From positions 37,382,477 to 37,446,476 of the forward strand of contig OY735219.1 in NCBI GenBank assembly GCA_963457665.1: DNA of 64,000 bases. The letters run 5' to 3'. Shown here piece by piece: positions 24,500 to 35,559 of the stretch. A model generated the notes under the pieces. That model worked only from the letters and a program-made list of their open reading frames with translations, was not told where the DNA came from and searched no databases. The translations under genes and the position numbers were made by a program. Numbering within the stretch: position 1 is the first letter of the stretch; each line of letters begins with the position of its first letter. Origin of the DNA: Thysanoteuthis rhombus (taxonomy: Eukaryota > Mollusca > Cephalopoda > Oegopsida > Thysanoteuthidae).

Positions 24500-24792
24500 A
24501 AAAAAGTTGGATTTTTCAAAAAAAAATCAACATGAATGTTGCCAGACACAAACAAAAGGATCAGTTTAGGATAAACTTACATTGCAAATTGAATCCCCCC
24601 CCCCAGGCAAAAAAATATTTTGGGAGAGATTTTCAAAAAACAAAAAATCATTTTTTCAAAACATAGTAAAGAGTAATGTTTAAGTTTTCACCCCTCTAGC
24701 TCTATTAGTGCAGCCTGTATACATGATACATACATATATAGCCAGCCAGCTGGACAGTTTTTGAGACAGTTTTGCTTGATGGTTTCTAACTA
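24500..24792 (+). repeat. Family A repeat, copy 8 (5'-truncated)
   Basis: It starts inside the family at TGAATGTTGCCAGACACAAA and runs through TAGGATAAACTTACATTGCA, TTTTCACCCCTCTAGCTC and ATAGCCAGCCAGCTGGAC to GATGGTTTCTAAC. Confidence 0.7.
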
Positions 24793-25074
24793 GTTTTAAA
24801 AAAAACAAATAAGCATTGGGAAAATCACAAAAAATAGTAAAATTAGAATTGAGTGATATTGGAATGGTAAGTCAGAATCCTTATTTATTATATCTTGTTC
24901 GGTGTAGCAAAATTATTAATCTGTCATGGATTTAGAACCACAGGAGCTAGAAATTCTGTGGTGGTCTGAGCCTTATTTTTGTGTTAATTTATACATTCTA
25001 GACACTGGACAAAATGGAAGAAAATAAGTCCTATTAAAATCATTGTTAAAGGGGTATTGAATCATCATAGCCTA

Positions 25075-25345
25075 ATAAATGGCCTGTCAGACCAACCAGC
25101 CAAGTGGGCAATAGATTCTTCTTTTTGCTTGACTGTGTATCTTTCTGTGATGCTCCTAGTCACAATTTTGGTGTTACAACCTTTGAAATTTGCATGAGTA
25201 CAATACTAGGCACCATCTAAAAATTAAATTTGTTGTTTTTTCAAAAAGTATGCTTTTGAGTTCCTACGGTCATCTTTGGCCAAAAATGCCCTAATCTTGT
25301 ACTGAGCATTTTTCTGAGATAATTTTAGATAAAAGATCTACTTTT
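25075..25345 (+). repeat. Interspersed repeat family E, copy 1
   Basis: It shares CCAACCAGCCAAGTGGGC, TGACTGTGTATCTTTCTG, a GGCACCA box and GGTCATCTTTGGCCAAAAAT GCCCTAATCTTGTACTG with the copy at 63640-63965. No coding sequence or known family was recognised. Confidence 0.65.
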
Positions 25346-25738
25346 TTTAGATCATTTTAGATCATTTTCCAGATAATTAGTTTACTGTACATATGGTCGG
25401 TATGATGATTCATTTATGTGAGATTGGGATATCCTCAATGTCTTTGTGGTTGAAGTCAGGGGCCAGTGTTTAAGCCTAGATAAAAGCCAATATATCAAAT
25501 ATACTGATTTTCTAGGCAGAAAGGTAGGCCCTTTGGAAGATTACTATAAAACTATCTTCCTTGCCCCATGATTTCCCACTTGGCCTTGCGCTATGATGAG
25601 CTTAGTCAATCTCCAAGTTATATCCTAAATATAAGGTGAGGTAAAAAGTCTCTTTTGAGAGAGATGAAATATCATGTAAGATAAATTAAATTCATTTCTT
25701 TTTAATATTTGTAATTTTATCTGTGATATTTAATCAAT

Positions 25739-26088
25739 AGGTCTGGTTAGTCACTCAATACAAACTGTCACATGACCATTGTTTTTTGGCAGCATGCCAT
25801 GTTGGGGATGATCAATGGAACTAATTGTAAAAAACAGTGATCAATGAATAATTTACTTCTCTCCCCTTTAGTTATATCACTGAGAAGTTCAAATTTTTTA
25901 AAAAACAATGTGAACACTGCCAGACACAAACTAAGTGACCAATTTACATAGTAAGTAGAACCTCCCACTAAAAAATTATTTTGGGAGGAATTTTCAAAAA
26001 CGAAAAACACGTTTTCTTTTTAGATATAATGAGGTGTAAGTGTTTAAATTTCCAGCCCTCTAGCTCAATCGGTGCAGCCTGTATGTGT

Positions 26089-26119
<31 letters not shown>

Positions 26120-26190
26120 GGATGGACTGCTAGCCAGCCAGTTAGAATCACTGGACTGAAGAAACTTATGTTGACTGATGTTTTGAGCAG
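25739..26190 (+). repeat. Family A repeat, copy 9, with expanded (GATA)n
   Basis: It begins AGGTCTGGTTAGTCACTCAA and contains GTGATCAATGAATAATTTAC, GACACAAACTAAGTGACC and CCAGCCCTCTAGCTCAATCG GTGCAGCCTGT. Then comes (GATA)8-9 at 26091-26123 where other copies have a short GATA/GCCA stretch. Confidence 0.75.
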
Positions 26191-26204
26191 TTATGTGGCT
26201 TTGA

Positions 26205-26300
26205 TGTGTTACAGTGAGTGATAGTCATCCAAATACCCTTGTAAACCATCCATCATAGTCCAGAATATGCAGTATTTACTTGCATATTTTTCATTGATTT
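26205..26300 (+). repeat. Short repeat family G, copy 1
   Basis: GATGTGTTACAGTGAGTGAT AGTCATCCAAATACCC ... CCATCCATCATAGTCCAGAA TATGCAG is also found, with about 75% identity, at 49095-49185. Confidence 0.5.
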
Positions 26301-26352
26301 TCATCAATTCAAGTATCAATCAATTACTAATATTTTTTTTAAAAATACCTAG

Positions 26353-26717
26353 AGGTCTGGTCAGTCACTCAATAGAAACCGTCACATGACTGATGTCTTT
26401 TGGCAGCCCTACCATGTCAGGAATGATCAATTAAAAAATCTGAAAAAGGGGTGATCAATGGATAAATTGCTTCTCTCGTCTTTTGTTGGATCACTAAAAA
26501 GTCTGATTTTTTTTCAAAAAAAGCAAAAAAGATTTTTTTCCAGACATAAGGAGTAAATGTTTAAAATTTCTGTCCTATAGCTCAATTGTTATAGTCTGTA
26601 CATGTGGTACATAGATAGATAGATAAATAGATAGATAGACAGACAGAAAGACAGACAGGCAGAATCACTTAAAAACTGGGAAGCTTATATTGACAGTTTT
26701 GGTTGGTGATTTCTAAC
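26353..26717 (+). repeat. Family A repeat, copy 10, with expanded (ATAG)n(ACAG)n
   Basis: A full-length but shorter copy. It runs from GAGGTCTGGTCAGTCACTCA ATAGAAACCGTCACATGAC to GGTTGGTGATTTCTAAC. The simple repeat at 26611-26662 is (ATAG)n followed by (ACAG)n, at the same internal position as (GATA)n in copy 9. Confidence 0.75.
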
Positions 26718-26799
26718 AAGATATGAGGCTAACAATTTGCTTTACTGATACAATATGAGATGAATCATGGAGTATGACCAAACGTTTTATTCATCATTC

Positions 26800-27370
26800 A
26801 TCATCATCATCATCAGTCTTTCAGCGTCCGTCGTTGGACATAGACCTTCCCCAGGATTCGCCACACTTCTCTATCATGGGCGTCATGGAGCCAGTACTTC
26901 CTGAACTTGTCTAGCTCGTCTCTCCATCTAACATTTTGCCGGCCTCGGTTGCGCATGTGGTCTCGGGGAATCCATGTTGTGAGTCGTGATGTCCATCGAT
27001 TGTCAGCCATTCTTGCAACATGGCCAGCCCACCGCCATTTGAGATTTTTTATGGATTCTATGATGTCTCTAACTCTCGTCTTTTCCCGGATGTGCTGTGC
27101 TGTTTTGTGGTCTCTCCATGTGAGGCCCAGCATTATTCTTTCATGTGCACGTTGCATGGTTCTCAGCTTACGGGTCTGTCTCTTGGTTAAATTCCATGTT
27201 TCAGCTCCATAAGTGACTATTGGGAGGATGCATTGGTTGTACACCCTTCTCTCTAGGATTAATGGGATCTTATTATTTTTGAAGGTTGAGCTAGCTCTAC
27301 CAAGGGCTTGCCATCCCAGTGTGATTCTTCGCCTGATTTCTTCTTCTTTTGAGGGTCTCAGTTGTCGATA
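26800..27370 (-). mobile_element. RTE-like LINE 3' fragment (copy 3)
   Basis: The - strand reads RRVYNQCILPIVTYGAETWN then LTKRQTRKLRTMQRAHERIM, WRWAGHVARMADNRWTSRL and WRDELDKFRKYWLHDAHDRE. The frame stays open for about 430 bases (26813-27244), better preserved than the copy at 20200. (CAT)n at 26797-26816 is its tail. The match ends near RPSKEEEIRRR at about 27370; it is 5'-truncated there. Confidence 0.88.
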
Positions 27371-28984
27371 TATGCTGACAAATTTGCTGAGGATCTGGAA
27401 TCCACATCATCGCTAATATTTCGATTTTTCTATAATGCTATGATCCTTGATTTCGTTTTCATAGCGAGCTTTCGAAGTCTTCAGTGTATCTATATGTGAT
27501 TTTTGAGCTCCAAGCAGAACCTATTCACGGACCAGGGGAAGCAACTCCTGAAGATTTTTTTTTTTTTTTTTTTTGAAGCATTCAATGCGGTGGTGTTAGT
27601 GTGAAGTCCAGGGCTCCAGACTAACTTTTTCACCACCGGCCTGAAAGACAATTTTAACCGTCGCGAAAAGAACGTAAATCGTCCTAAAATCAAAATTATA
27701 TTTCTTTACTTTGTTATTATTATCTATAGTTGTTAGTTGTTGGTAGCATAATAAAAACACTATTGAAATGTTGGGGAAATAAATACTTACATCAGTGGTA
27801 GCACTAGATCTGACTGTGCTTCCCTGCAAATTTTTTTGTCAATATTTTTTCAGGTTTTTTATGATTATTTTTTCAGATTTTATAGGGTTCCTCAGATATA
27901 GTGCACCTACTAGTTCTGGGGTCTATGGGTCTTACACGCCGTCTCTGATTATATTTATTTTGCTCTACTCAAATAATTTGGTTTTAAACAAAACTGAAAA
28001 ATCATCTATAAACTGTAAAGCTGCAACAATTAATTGATTTGTTAACTATTACATTAATCACCAACATAGTTCTCTATGACAGTAAACTGAATAGCCATGA
28101 ATTGTGGACGAAACAAAACATTTGAGATTATCATCTCAGGCTCCAGAAAACAGTGATCAATAATTTTCATCATTTTCTGACACTTTATCAAACACATTTC
28201 ATAATCAACAGACCAAATAATCGAGAAAATAATCAATAGATCGATTGATGATGAAAATAATTGTTGGGTACTGCCCTTGGAAAAAAACACAGATTCAAGA
28301 ACAAATAATTTGGAGAATCCAAATTTTGTGTCTCATTCTTAGTTCTTGGTCTTTGAGTCAGAGTTACCAGATAGTTGGAGACTTCTCTGGCCAAAAATGG
28401 CTAAATGCCTAAATCGTTTACAAAACTTTGCAGTATTGCACTACACTTCGAAAATGAGAATTTATCAAAAATATTTCTACAACAAACTTATATTAATCAA
28501 TCCTGTGTTTCAAAGTCTTAGAGCAAGTATCCCCCAAAGGTGTGTATAAAAAATATTACCATTAATAATAGGATATATGTGCAGTTTAGACATGATTTTG
28601 TTCCATTTCAGTTTGTTTAATTTTTTTAAATTTTAAAACAAAAGGAAAAATGATTATAGCCAAACCAAAAAATTAATGGCCAAATGCTTTACAATGAGGC
28701 CAAATTTGGCAAAAAAATGGCCACCATGCTTTAAACTAAGGTCTCCATGTCCTGTAGCCATCCCTCTGCCCCTGCTTTCAAAGGGTCATTTCTGAGACAG
28801 AACACATAATTTTTATTCAAATATATTTATTATGAACAAGCTTGCTTTTCTAAGTTACTTTCAGCTTTTATGTTTCAAAATTGTCAAGTATACAGACACT
28901 TGCAAAAAAATTTACCAGAAGCATATTAACAAAGTAAATTTTAAAAAAAAATATTTAACTATTTCATTATTGAACAAGGGTGGT
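27371..28984. other. No gene recognised
   Basis: AT-rich sequence with a T homopolymer at about 27556-27574. Nothing else was identified. Confidence 0.3.
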
Positions 28985-29310
28985 AAAGGGTACTATCGTT
29001 TTTTTTTATATGTGTGTGTGTTCATTTGTGTATTCCAGTACTCTTGGTCATATCTTTTTGTCTACAGACTTGAAAATTAGCATCAGTAAACCTCTTCTAG
29101 AAAAAATATTATTTTTCATTCCTGGAAAAAAAGCTTTTTCAATCTTTCGGGGTCCTTATTTTGATGGGTTTATTAATAACATCTAGATTCTCCAGAATCT
29201 AGATGTTTCTTACTCTATTTTAGATGGTTTTGAATGAAAAATGCCAGTGATGTCACAAATAGAATTTATTCTGACCATATCAATTTTTCAATTGAATTTT
29301 TCTTACAAGA
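28985..29310 (+). repeat. Interspersed repeat family D, copy 1, containing a perfect hairpin
   Basis: GTGTATTCCAGTACTCTTGG, then TTGTCTACAGACTTGAAAAT TAGCATCAGTA and AAAAATGCCAGTGATGTCA, also occur at 45040-45310 (TTGTGTTTTAGTGCTCCTGG, TAGTCTACAGACTCGAAGAT, GAAAATGCCAGGAATGTCAT). At 29178-29207, AACATCTAGATTCT-CC-AGAATCTAGATGTT is a perfect 14-bp stem; the other copy keeps only its right half. Confidence 0.6.
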
Positions 29311-29730
29311 CTTCCAATTATTGACTGTGATGGCGTGTTCTTCCTTTTTCCTATAAATATCATTGAGCCATTTGTTCAAATATAATTAATAGATGAAGTT
29401 ATCATTCATCAATTAAAATTCACTGAAAAGGCTAATAAAAATTTAAATGGACCAATGCATTATCTGAAGTAAGTGCAAGTTTGATTGCAACAGTTTTTTG
29501 ATTTGAAGAACATTGGATAACATGATCTGAAATAGCATTGTTTTATGAGAGCATCAGATATTTTAGTAATCTATTCTATATTCCATATTCCTACAACTCT
29601 ATTGCTAAAAAAAGAATTTTTCTGATGTTCAATTCATGTCCTCATATTTTCATTGTAATCTTTTTAAGTGAAAAATTCATTACGGTCACTAAATCTATAC
29701 CATGCATAATTCCATACATTTCTATCAAAT

Positions 29731-29866
29731 TGGGGGGGGGCTCAAAAAATAATTTTGGCGAGGGTAGTCAAACAAAAGTTTGGGAAGTGGTGTCAAAAAT
29801 ATGGGTGGAGGGTAAAAAGAATCGGGGGGGAGTATAGTCGGGGGGTAGGGGGGACTTCGGGGGAGG
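29731..29866 (+). repeat. G-run cluster, strong G-quadruplex candidate
   Basis: Within 136 bases are runs of 8, 7, 6, 6 and 5 G plus several GGG. The densest part (29824-29863) is G7, 9 bases, G6, TA, G6, ACTTC, G5. The surroundings are AT-rich. Confidence 0.75.
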
Positions 29867-30390
29867 TTGAAATAATTACTCCCTCTCTCATTAATGATAA
29901 AATTTCTCTATATATATCTCCTCCTCTCTCGATCAAAAGAAAAATCTTTATCTATCCTATAATTTAAACAATTTTCACCTTATGTCGATATTGTATTGCG
30001 TACATATTGCTACAATGTAGGGAAAATGACTGTTAAAAATTCCTGGATCCACCCCAAAATACAAACACTTTATCCTTAGCATATTGCTGTCTCTTCCACA
30101 AATTTTCACTGAAATTAATTGAGAAATTTTAGAAATATTCTGTAGACTGGAAATAAGGTTTTGGTCAAGAAGTATACGTTATTACATCGTGAATAAAAAT
30201 TCCCCCCCCCCTTAAAGATCCGAATAATCAATTTTTTTCAAAACCATATGTGAGCAATAAATATAATTAAGATGCACCAATAAGTGTTGGAATGACATTG
30301 ATATCTTGAAAACTGTAAATAGATAAAAATACATAGAAGAACAATAGTTTGTTTGCTTTGATAAGCTATCAAACTAATTGATATAACAGT

Positions 30391-30890
30391 AGGTCTGGTT
30401 AGTCATTCTAAGGAAACTATTACAAGACAAATGTCTTTTGGCAGCATGGTGTGTTTGGGGTAATCAATCAAAAAATTGGGAAAAAGGGGTGATCAATCGA
30501 TTGTCTTTTGTTGGATGACCAAAAAGTCCAAATTTCCAATATCAAGCATGAACAGCGCTTGGCACAAAATATGGGATCAATTTAGTAATAATCTACAATC
30601 AAAATTTATGCTAAGACTTACATAGAAAATTGACCCCCCACCAAAAAGTTCAGGATTTGTCAAAAAAGCAAAAAACGTGGTTTTTTCTAACCATGATAAG
30701 GAATAAATGTTGAAGTTAGTTTGATGAAAATACTGCCATATCATATGCTTATGATTTAAAAAAAAATAAAACATGGACACAAAATAAGGGACCAATTTGG
30801 CATAAATTTTGATTGTAGATTAAAGCCCCATTAAAAACCCATCTAAAATTTAAAAAAAACAAAAACAAGTTTTCCCTACTCTTTGGGAGG
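30391..30890 (+). repeat. Family A repeat, copy 11, with a partial second copy
   Basis: The 5' end is AGGTCTGGTTAGTCATTCTA, with GTGATCAATCGATTGTC and AGACTTACATAGAAAATTGA. After about 30725 an inner stretch starts again (CATGGACACAAAATAAGGGA CCAATTTGGCATAAATTTTG), so a second partial copy or a local duplication follows. The tRNA-like box and 3' end are missing. Confidence 0.6.
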
Positions 30891-31470
30891 AGTGTGTGCA
30901 CAAAATTTCAAATTTCTACAATGAATAGTTAAAGCTGGGTGGAGTCAAGAAAGATACAGGGATACATATAAATGTCAGAACATATGAATAACCTAAAAAC
31001 TAACTACAGTGATTAAACTGGTCTCTCAAGAATGGTGGTGATTAATTGATAAAAAGTGTTTGTTATTTCTTACCATCCTGTTGCCAAGGAATAATGCTGT
31101 GTGCAATAATCGATACATTTTTCTATAGGCAAAAAATCCCTGGCCCCTGATGTTCAAGTATGTAAGTTGGTCCCCAGTGCTTTATCAGTACAACTCCAAC
31201 TGACCCCAATTGACTTGAGCTCAACAGGGTTTCTCCCTCTGCAATATGTTAAACCAAGCTGACTATCAGCAGTTTTTAAATTGTCATTGTTTATTCAGCC
31301 CACTTGGCCATTTCTGGTTTATCAATGAGCTTGAATAAATATTTGGGGATGGAGGAAGTCTATTTTTACACTCCTGTACGTGGTTTTGACTAGTTTGGGC
31401 TTAGGACACCATTAGCTTGTTGATCTTCTGCTGCTTTTTTTCCTAGTGGGGGAGGGGTTACATTTCTTAC

Positions 31471-31830
31471 ATGATACAATAAAGCACACGTTCTGTCTCC
31501 TGAGAGACAACTCTGATTGGAATATGGCGGCCGGTGACGAAGTCGCGGTTTTCTTTGCATGTGTCAACTTAGTGATCTTAGCAAGTCTTGAATCTGGTTG
31601 ATGCCAGAACTTAATTTTTACATGTATTATGACTACCCCCTTGGCAGGATGTAAGTCCACCAAAGGGATACCTCCATCCTAACCACACAGCTTATAGTGT
31701 ACTCAATTAGCTGTTGAGTGCATAGAGAAATTTGTCTTAGTGAAGAGTTTTCCACACACCTCGCTCATACTGGGTATCGGACCCAGGACTTTCTGTATTA
31801 CACTATCTGTGCAGACAAATGATACAATAG
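31471..31830 (-). mobile_element. tRNA-derived SINE (family C), near full length
   Basis: Read on the - strand it has a B box in CCTGGGTCCGATACCCAG (31769-31786), then a body with CCCTTTGGTGGACTTACATC and CTGCCAAGGGGGTAGTCATA. The 3' part reads CGCGACTTCGTCACCGGCCG CC and GTTGTCTCTCAGGAGACAGA, the latter a stem of GTCTC/GAGAC type. The A box is weak. A truncated relative lies at 22795-22960. This GC-richer body resembles the conserved central domains of molluscan SINE superfamilies, but I cannot name it with certainty. Confidence 0.65.
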
Positions 31831-33256
31831 TAAGCAGTTATTTTTTTTTTGTTGTAGAAACGAATCAATCAAAGGACAAATAGTCATATTGAATTTTTTT
31901 TAAAGTGATGTGTGCTGTAATAATACAAATACTAATCCTAATAGAGTTACCTCCAATGCACTGCTAGGGATACATTATCTTGAGCTACATGATCAATATG
32001 TATAAATATATACACACATGTCTATCTCTCTCTCTACTCTACCAACATCCACCAAGAGAGTAGAATGTCATGCTAATTCCATGACCTCCTAGGACCAGAG
32101 ACCACGAGGTATTACACCATGTGTTATGTAATGGTCAGTGCATATAGATATACTAACTGTTGATTCAACATACTAATACATCGCTTGTATGCAGCACATA
32201 ATATCAATAAAAGTGTATATATGTAATCAATGGTCTTTTATAATCAGTATAGATTGATCAGGAAAAACCTGATATTACATTTGTCAAATCTATATTCCTC
32301 CTTTGAGTGATCCTAACCTAACCATACAGTTTGCTGGTCAAGAATCAGTGAAATGTGAATTTGTATTTGTTAGTCTTTCGAGCAAGTCTCTGCTTTATCC
32401 CTTCCTTTGTGTAGATTCAAATGCTGATTGTTATTGAATGAATCCTACTTTGCTTGTACAATCTGGAAGGAAACTTTGGACGTAATGAAGGGTACATAGA
32501 AAAAGGCCAGGCTGACAATTAAGGTAAGCAGCCTTGATATCAATCACAATCCAAATATATATTGTTTCAAGTTGTCATAATTCGTTTATCAAACTCCAGT
32601 TCAAGCCTGGAGTTGACTTTGTTTTCCTGCTGTAACAAGAACATCAAGACCAATCCTCACCAAATTTAGGGTAGTAAACCCTTCAATTTTTGTCTTTGTA
32701 CTGTGATTTGAAATCATGACCCACTGATTGGTAGGTAGCTCTCTTGACGTCTGAGTTTATTTGACAAGTCTATCACATCTGCGAAAATTCATGTTAGAAA
32801 AACACAAAGGCAGATTTCATTCAAATAAATGAACAAATTTATAAAATTAACGTTTTCCCACCATGATTTTATGATAGCCTGATCTCTTACTGACAACTCT
32901 TAAATCTACAAATTTATCTATTTTTCATATAACGCAAAAGTTGCTGGCTTGTTTATTCTTGTTGTCATTTGGCTGCATAGCGTCAGTATTTTTCCCATAG
33001 ATTGAATGGATGGTTTCATTGTGGGTTCAAATGCAATTCCTGGCAAATGATTTTTCTCCATCAATAAGAGGAAGCTACTCTCACAAGCTTTTGGCACCCT
33101 TGTTTGAAAATGTAATTAAAATTGGAAATAATTTGTTCTCAAGTCCAAATATCTTTTGAAAAAAAGAACAAATTTTCATTAGTAATAGTGCAATATCAGA
33201 CTGTTTTAATTCAGTGTTTCTGCTTTTAAATTCTGTACAGAATAATTACTAGAAGG
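31831..33256. other. No gene recognised
   Basis: AT-rich; contains a short (TC)n at about 32022-32036 and nothing else that I can name. Confidence 0.3.
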
Positions 33257-33480
33257 ATTCAAAAATTTGTTCAGACGGTTAAACTCCTTCTTGTGTTTTT
33301 GATGCTATTGCCATTACATTTTGGATTATCCATTCTTCAGCCTTAGTCAGGTGTATAATTCCTCTATTTTTATAGATTATACTCCTGACAAAAGTCGGAG
33401 AATGGATTGTCCAAAATGTGATGGAAACAACTTCAAGAACATGCAGAAGGAGTTCAATTATCTGAACAAAATTTGGAATG
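33257..33480. repeat. Long foldback hairpin, arms about 103 bases, loop about 17
   Basis: The left arm 33257-33359 (ATTCAAAAATTTGTTCAGAC ... CCATTACATTTTGGATTATC CATTC ... GTGTATAAT) is the imperfect reverse complement of 33377-33480 (TTATACTCCTGACAAAAGTC ... GGACAATCCATTC in reverse ... AACAAAATTTGGAAT). Identity is about 75-80%. The whole can fold as a single stem. No target duplication was identified. Confidence 0.75.
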
Positions 33481-33834
33481 TTAAAGACTCTTTCCAAAGT
33501 TATAGACAATATAACTACAAATAAGATGGTTATTACCCCACTAAAATGCTTACAATAGTAAGCAAGATAAAGGATATTCTAAGAAGACCATCTCTATCTA
33601 TAAGACTCTGTATGATAAGTTAAAAGTTAATTACATATTCTGTAGGGTTTTAAAATCTCATTATTCATTGAAACTCTTTGGTTTGATTATTTATTGCAGA
33701 TGTATAGAATCTTAAATATGTAAGTGAGTGGTATCAGTGTATTTCTGTGTTTTTCTGTCATGCTTTTAAAAGTACCTAAACACGGGTGCAGCCCAACCAA
33801 ATTTAGCATACATACCCAATAAATTGGGGGGGGG

Positions 33835-34150
33835 GTTAAAACAAAAAGTTTTGAGGAAAATATTTTTTAAAGGGTTTTAGAGAGTTCAATGTACAATGCA
33901 ACTATAAATCCAAAGTGGAACCTACTTTCCATCCATATACATATCTTCTCATTTCATATGTTTATATATAATTCTTTGAGATGTGTGAAGTGAGGGGAAA
34001 ACCAACATTTAAAAGATCAAAAGTTAAGGAGACTTTCCCCTAAATTGAAATTAAATTGAAAAGTTCTGAGAAAAAAAGCATTTTAAAATGTTTTAGAGGG
34101 GTCTCTGTTTTTAATGTGACTATAATGCAAAACTGGATCCCTTATTCATT
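33835..34150. repeat. Diverged direct duplication, about 100 bases, spaced about 210
   Basis: AAAAAGTTTTGAGGAAAATA, TTTTAAAGGGTTTTAGAG, ACAATGCAACTATAAATCCA (33840-33915) correspond to AAAAGTTCTGAGAAAAAAAG, TTTTAAAATGTTTTAGAG, TAATGTGACTATAATGCAAA (34055-34130). Confidence 0.5.
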
Positions 34151-34574
34151 GTATATATACACACACACACACTCACACATACACATGTAACAAAATCTAT
34201 CTTACCCTGAGAAATGACCATTTTAGCCCATCACTGCCCCTCTTATCTAAGACAAGTCTAACACCCATAGACAGGAAACATTCATCCCCTTACATCACCC
34301 TCAATTACACAGATACAAACACCTCCCCTCTCGCTCCTACCAACAACCAAACACAGAAATTTCTGCATTCTCCTCTTCAACATCGAAATGTAAACAGCAT
34401 ATTTTTCTCTGTGAAACTGCTGCAAATATTTTTCTCTGAAAAAGATGGCTGGTTCCTGTCAAAATACATCGAACTGCACCCATGGAATGATAATAAAAAA
34501 TTTTGAGATGTAACATCTATCTCTTGAGTTTTTTTACTTCACCTTCCAATTGTCATTTTCAACTACACACACAG

Positions 34575-34579
<5 letters not shown>

Positions 34580-34655
<76 letters not shown>

Positions 34656-34675
34656 TATATTTATATATATATATT
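34580..34675. repeat. (TA)n microsatellite
   Basis: A (CA)n head (CACACACAGACACACACACA) runs into about 45 TA units. Confidence 0.95.
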
Positions 34676-34960
34676 TTTTAGCGAGGAACTCAAAAGTTTT
34701 TGGTCAGCTTTATCAATTTTTGTCATATTTCACTGGTCAAGTACATGGATTCAAGCAACTAGTGCACTTGTAATCTTAGACATACTAGACTGACCGTAAA
34801 TAGCTAAGTGAATGAAGAATTGGTGAAACTTAGATGAACCCTTATTCAGTATCTTAGGATCACACTGTGTTTAGTTTGTTACTGGAGTTTTCTTTCTAGT
34901 TAATTTATAGTGAAGGGTGAAAATCTGGTGGCCTATAATTGTGCAGTCTACTTCTAAGAC

Positions 34961-35146
34961 AGTCATTCTCAACCTTTTTGGGCTACAGCCTCTCAAGAGC
35001 TCTTCTCAAGTTCCAGGACTATCTATCAAACAGGGATATAACACAAATAGATAAACAAATTCATTTATGATTATTCCAGTCTATGGCCCCTTTAATTGTG
35101 CGTTGGCCCTCAAAGGAGCCATTTGGTCCTCGTTGAGAAAGGCTGC
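34961..35146. mobile_element. hAT-type MITE with perfect 8-bp target duplication
   Basis: The ends read AGTCATTCTCAACC and, on the other side, CGTTGAGAAAGGCTGC, similar to the CAGTGGTTCTCAACC termini of many hAT non-autonomous elements. TCTAAGAC occurs immediately on both sides (34953-34960 and 35147-35154), the 8-bp duplication hAT elements make. The 186-base inside has GGCTACAGCC and CTATGGCCCC and no coding sequence. Confidence 0.82.
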
Positions 35147-35189
35147 TCTAAGACATTGTCACTATCAAGAAGTAGTGGAACAGCCAGAA

Positions 35190-35375
35190 ATGTTCCAATA
35201 AAGAGTCAGGCTAGATGTTTGAAAATATGGTATAGATATAAGTATAGTGCGGACATGGAATATTCTACCTAATGAAATAGTGTGCTCCAAAAATGCGAAT
35301 TCTTCCAAGAACAGACTCGATAAATATTGGTATGAAGAGTAGACTCTATACAGCCACAAGTCCACAATAAACATT
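35190..35375 (+). mobile_element. LINE C-terminal tail fragment
   Basis: The + strand reads VRTWNILPNEIVCSKNANSS KNRLDKYWYEE then stop. This is the C-terminal signature (WNxLP..VV......FK..LDKYW) that follows the reverse transcriptase of many jockey/CR1-like LINEs. A 3' part may continue to about 35485 with GCTAAGCTAAG. Confidence 0.6.
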
Positions 35376-35559
35376 TAGAAATCATGAGAAAATCTAAAAT
35401 GATTACAGGAGTTCGGTGAACAAGATTTGCCATGAAACATGTTCCAGAAAATATCACTAAAGCTGAGCCAAGCTATGCTAAGCTAAGTTAATTAAATTCA
35501 TGATTTTGAAATTCTGAAAAATGTTAGAGTTGCCTCCCTTGACGGAGATGGTCCACTTT

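Noticed and set aside
33279-33524. Opposed open frames on both strands
   Set aside because: They mirror each other because the region is a long inverted repeat; no protein family was recognised.
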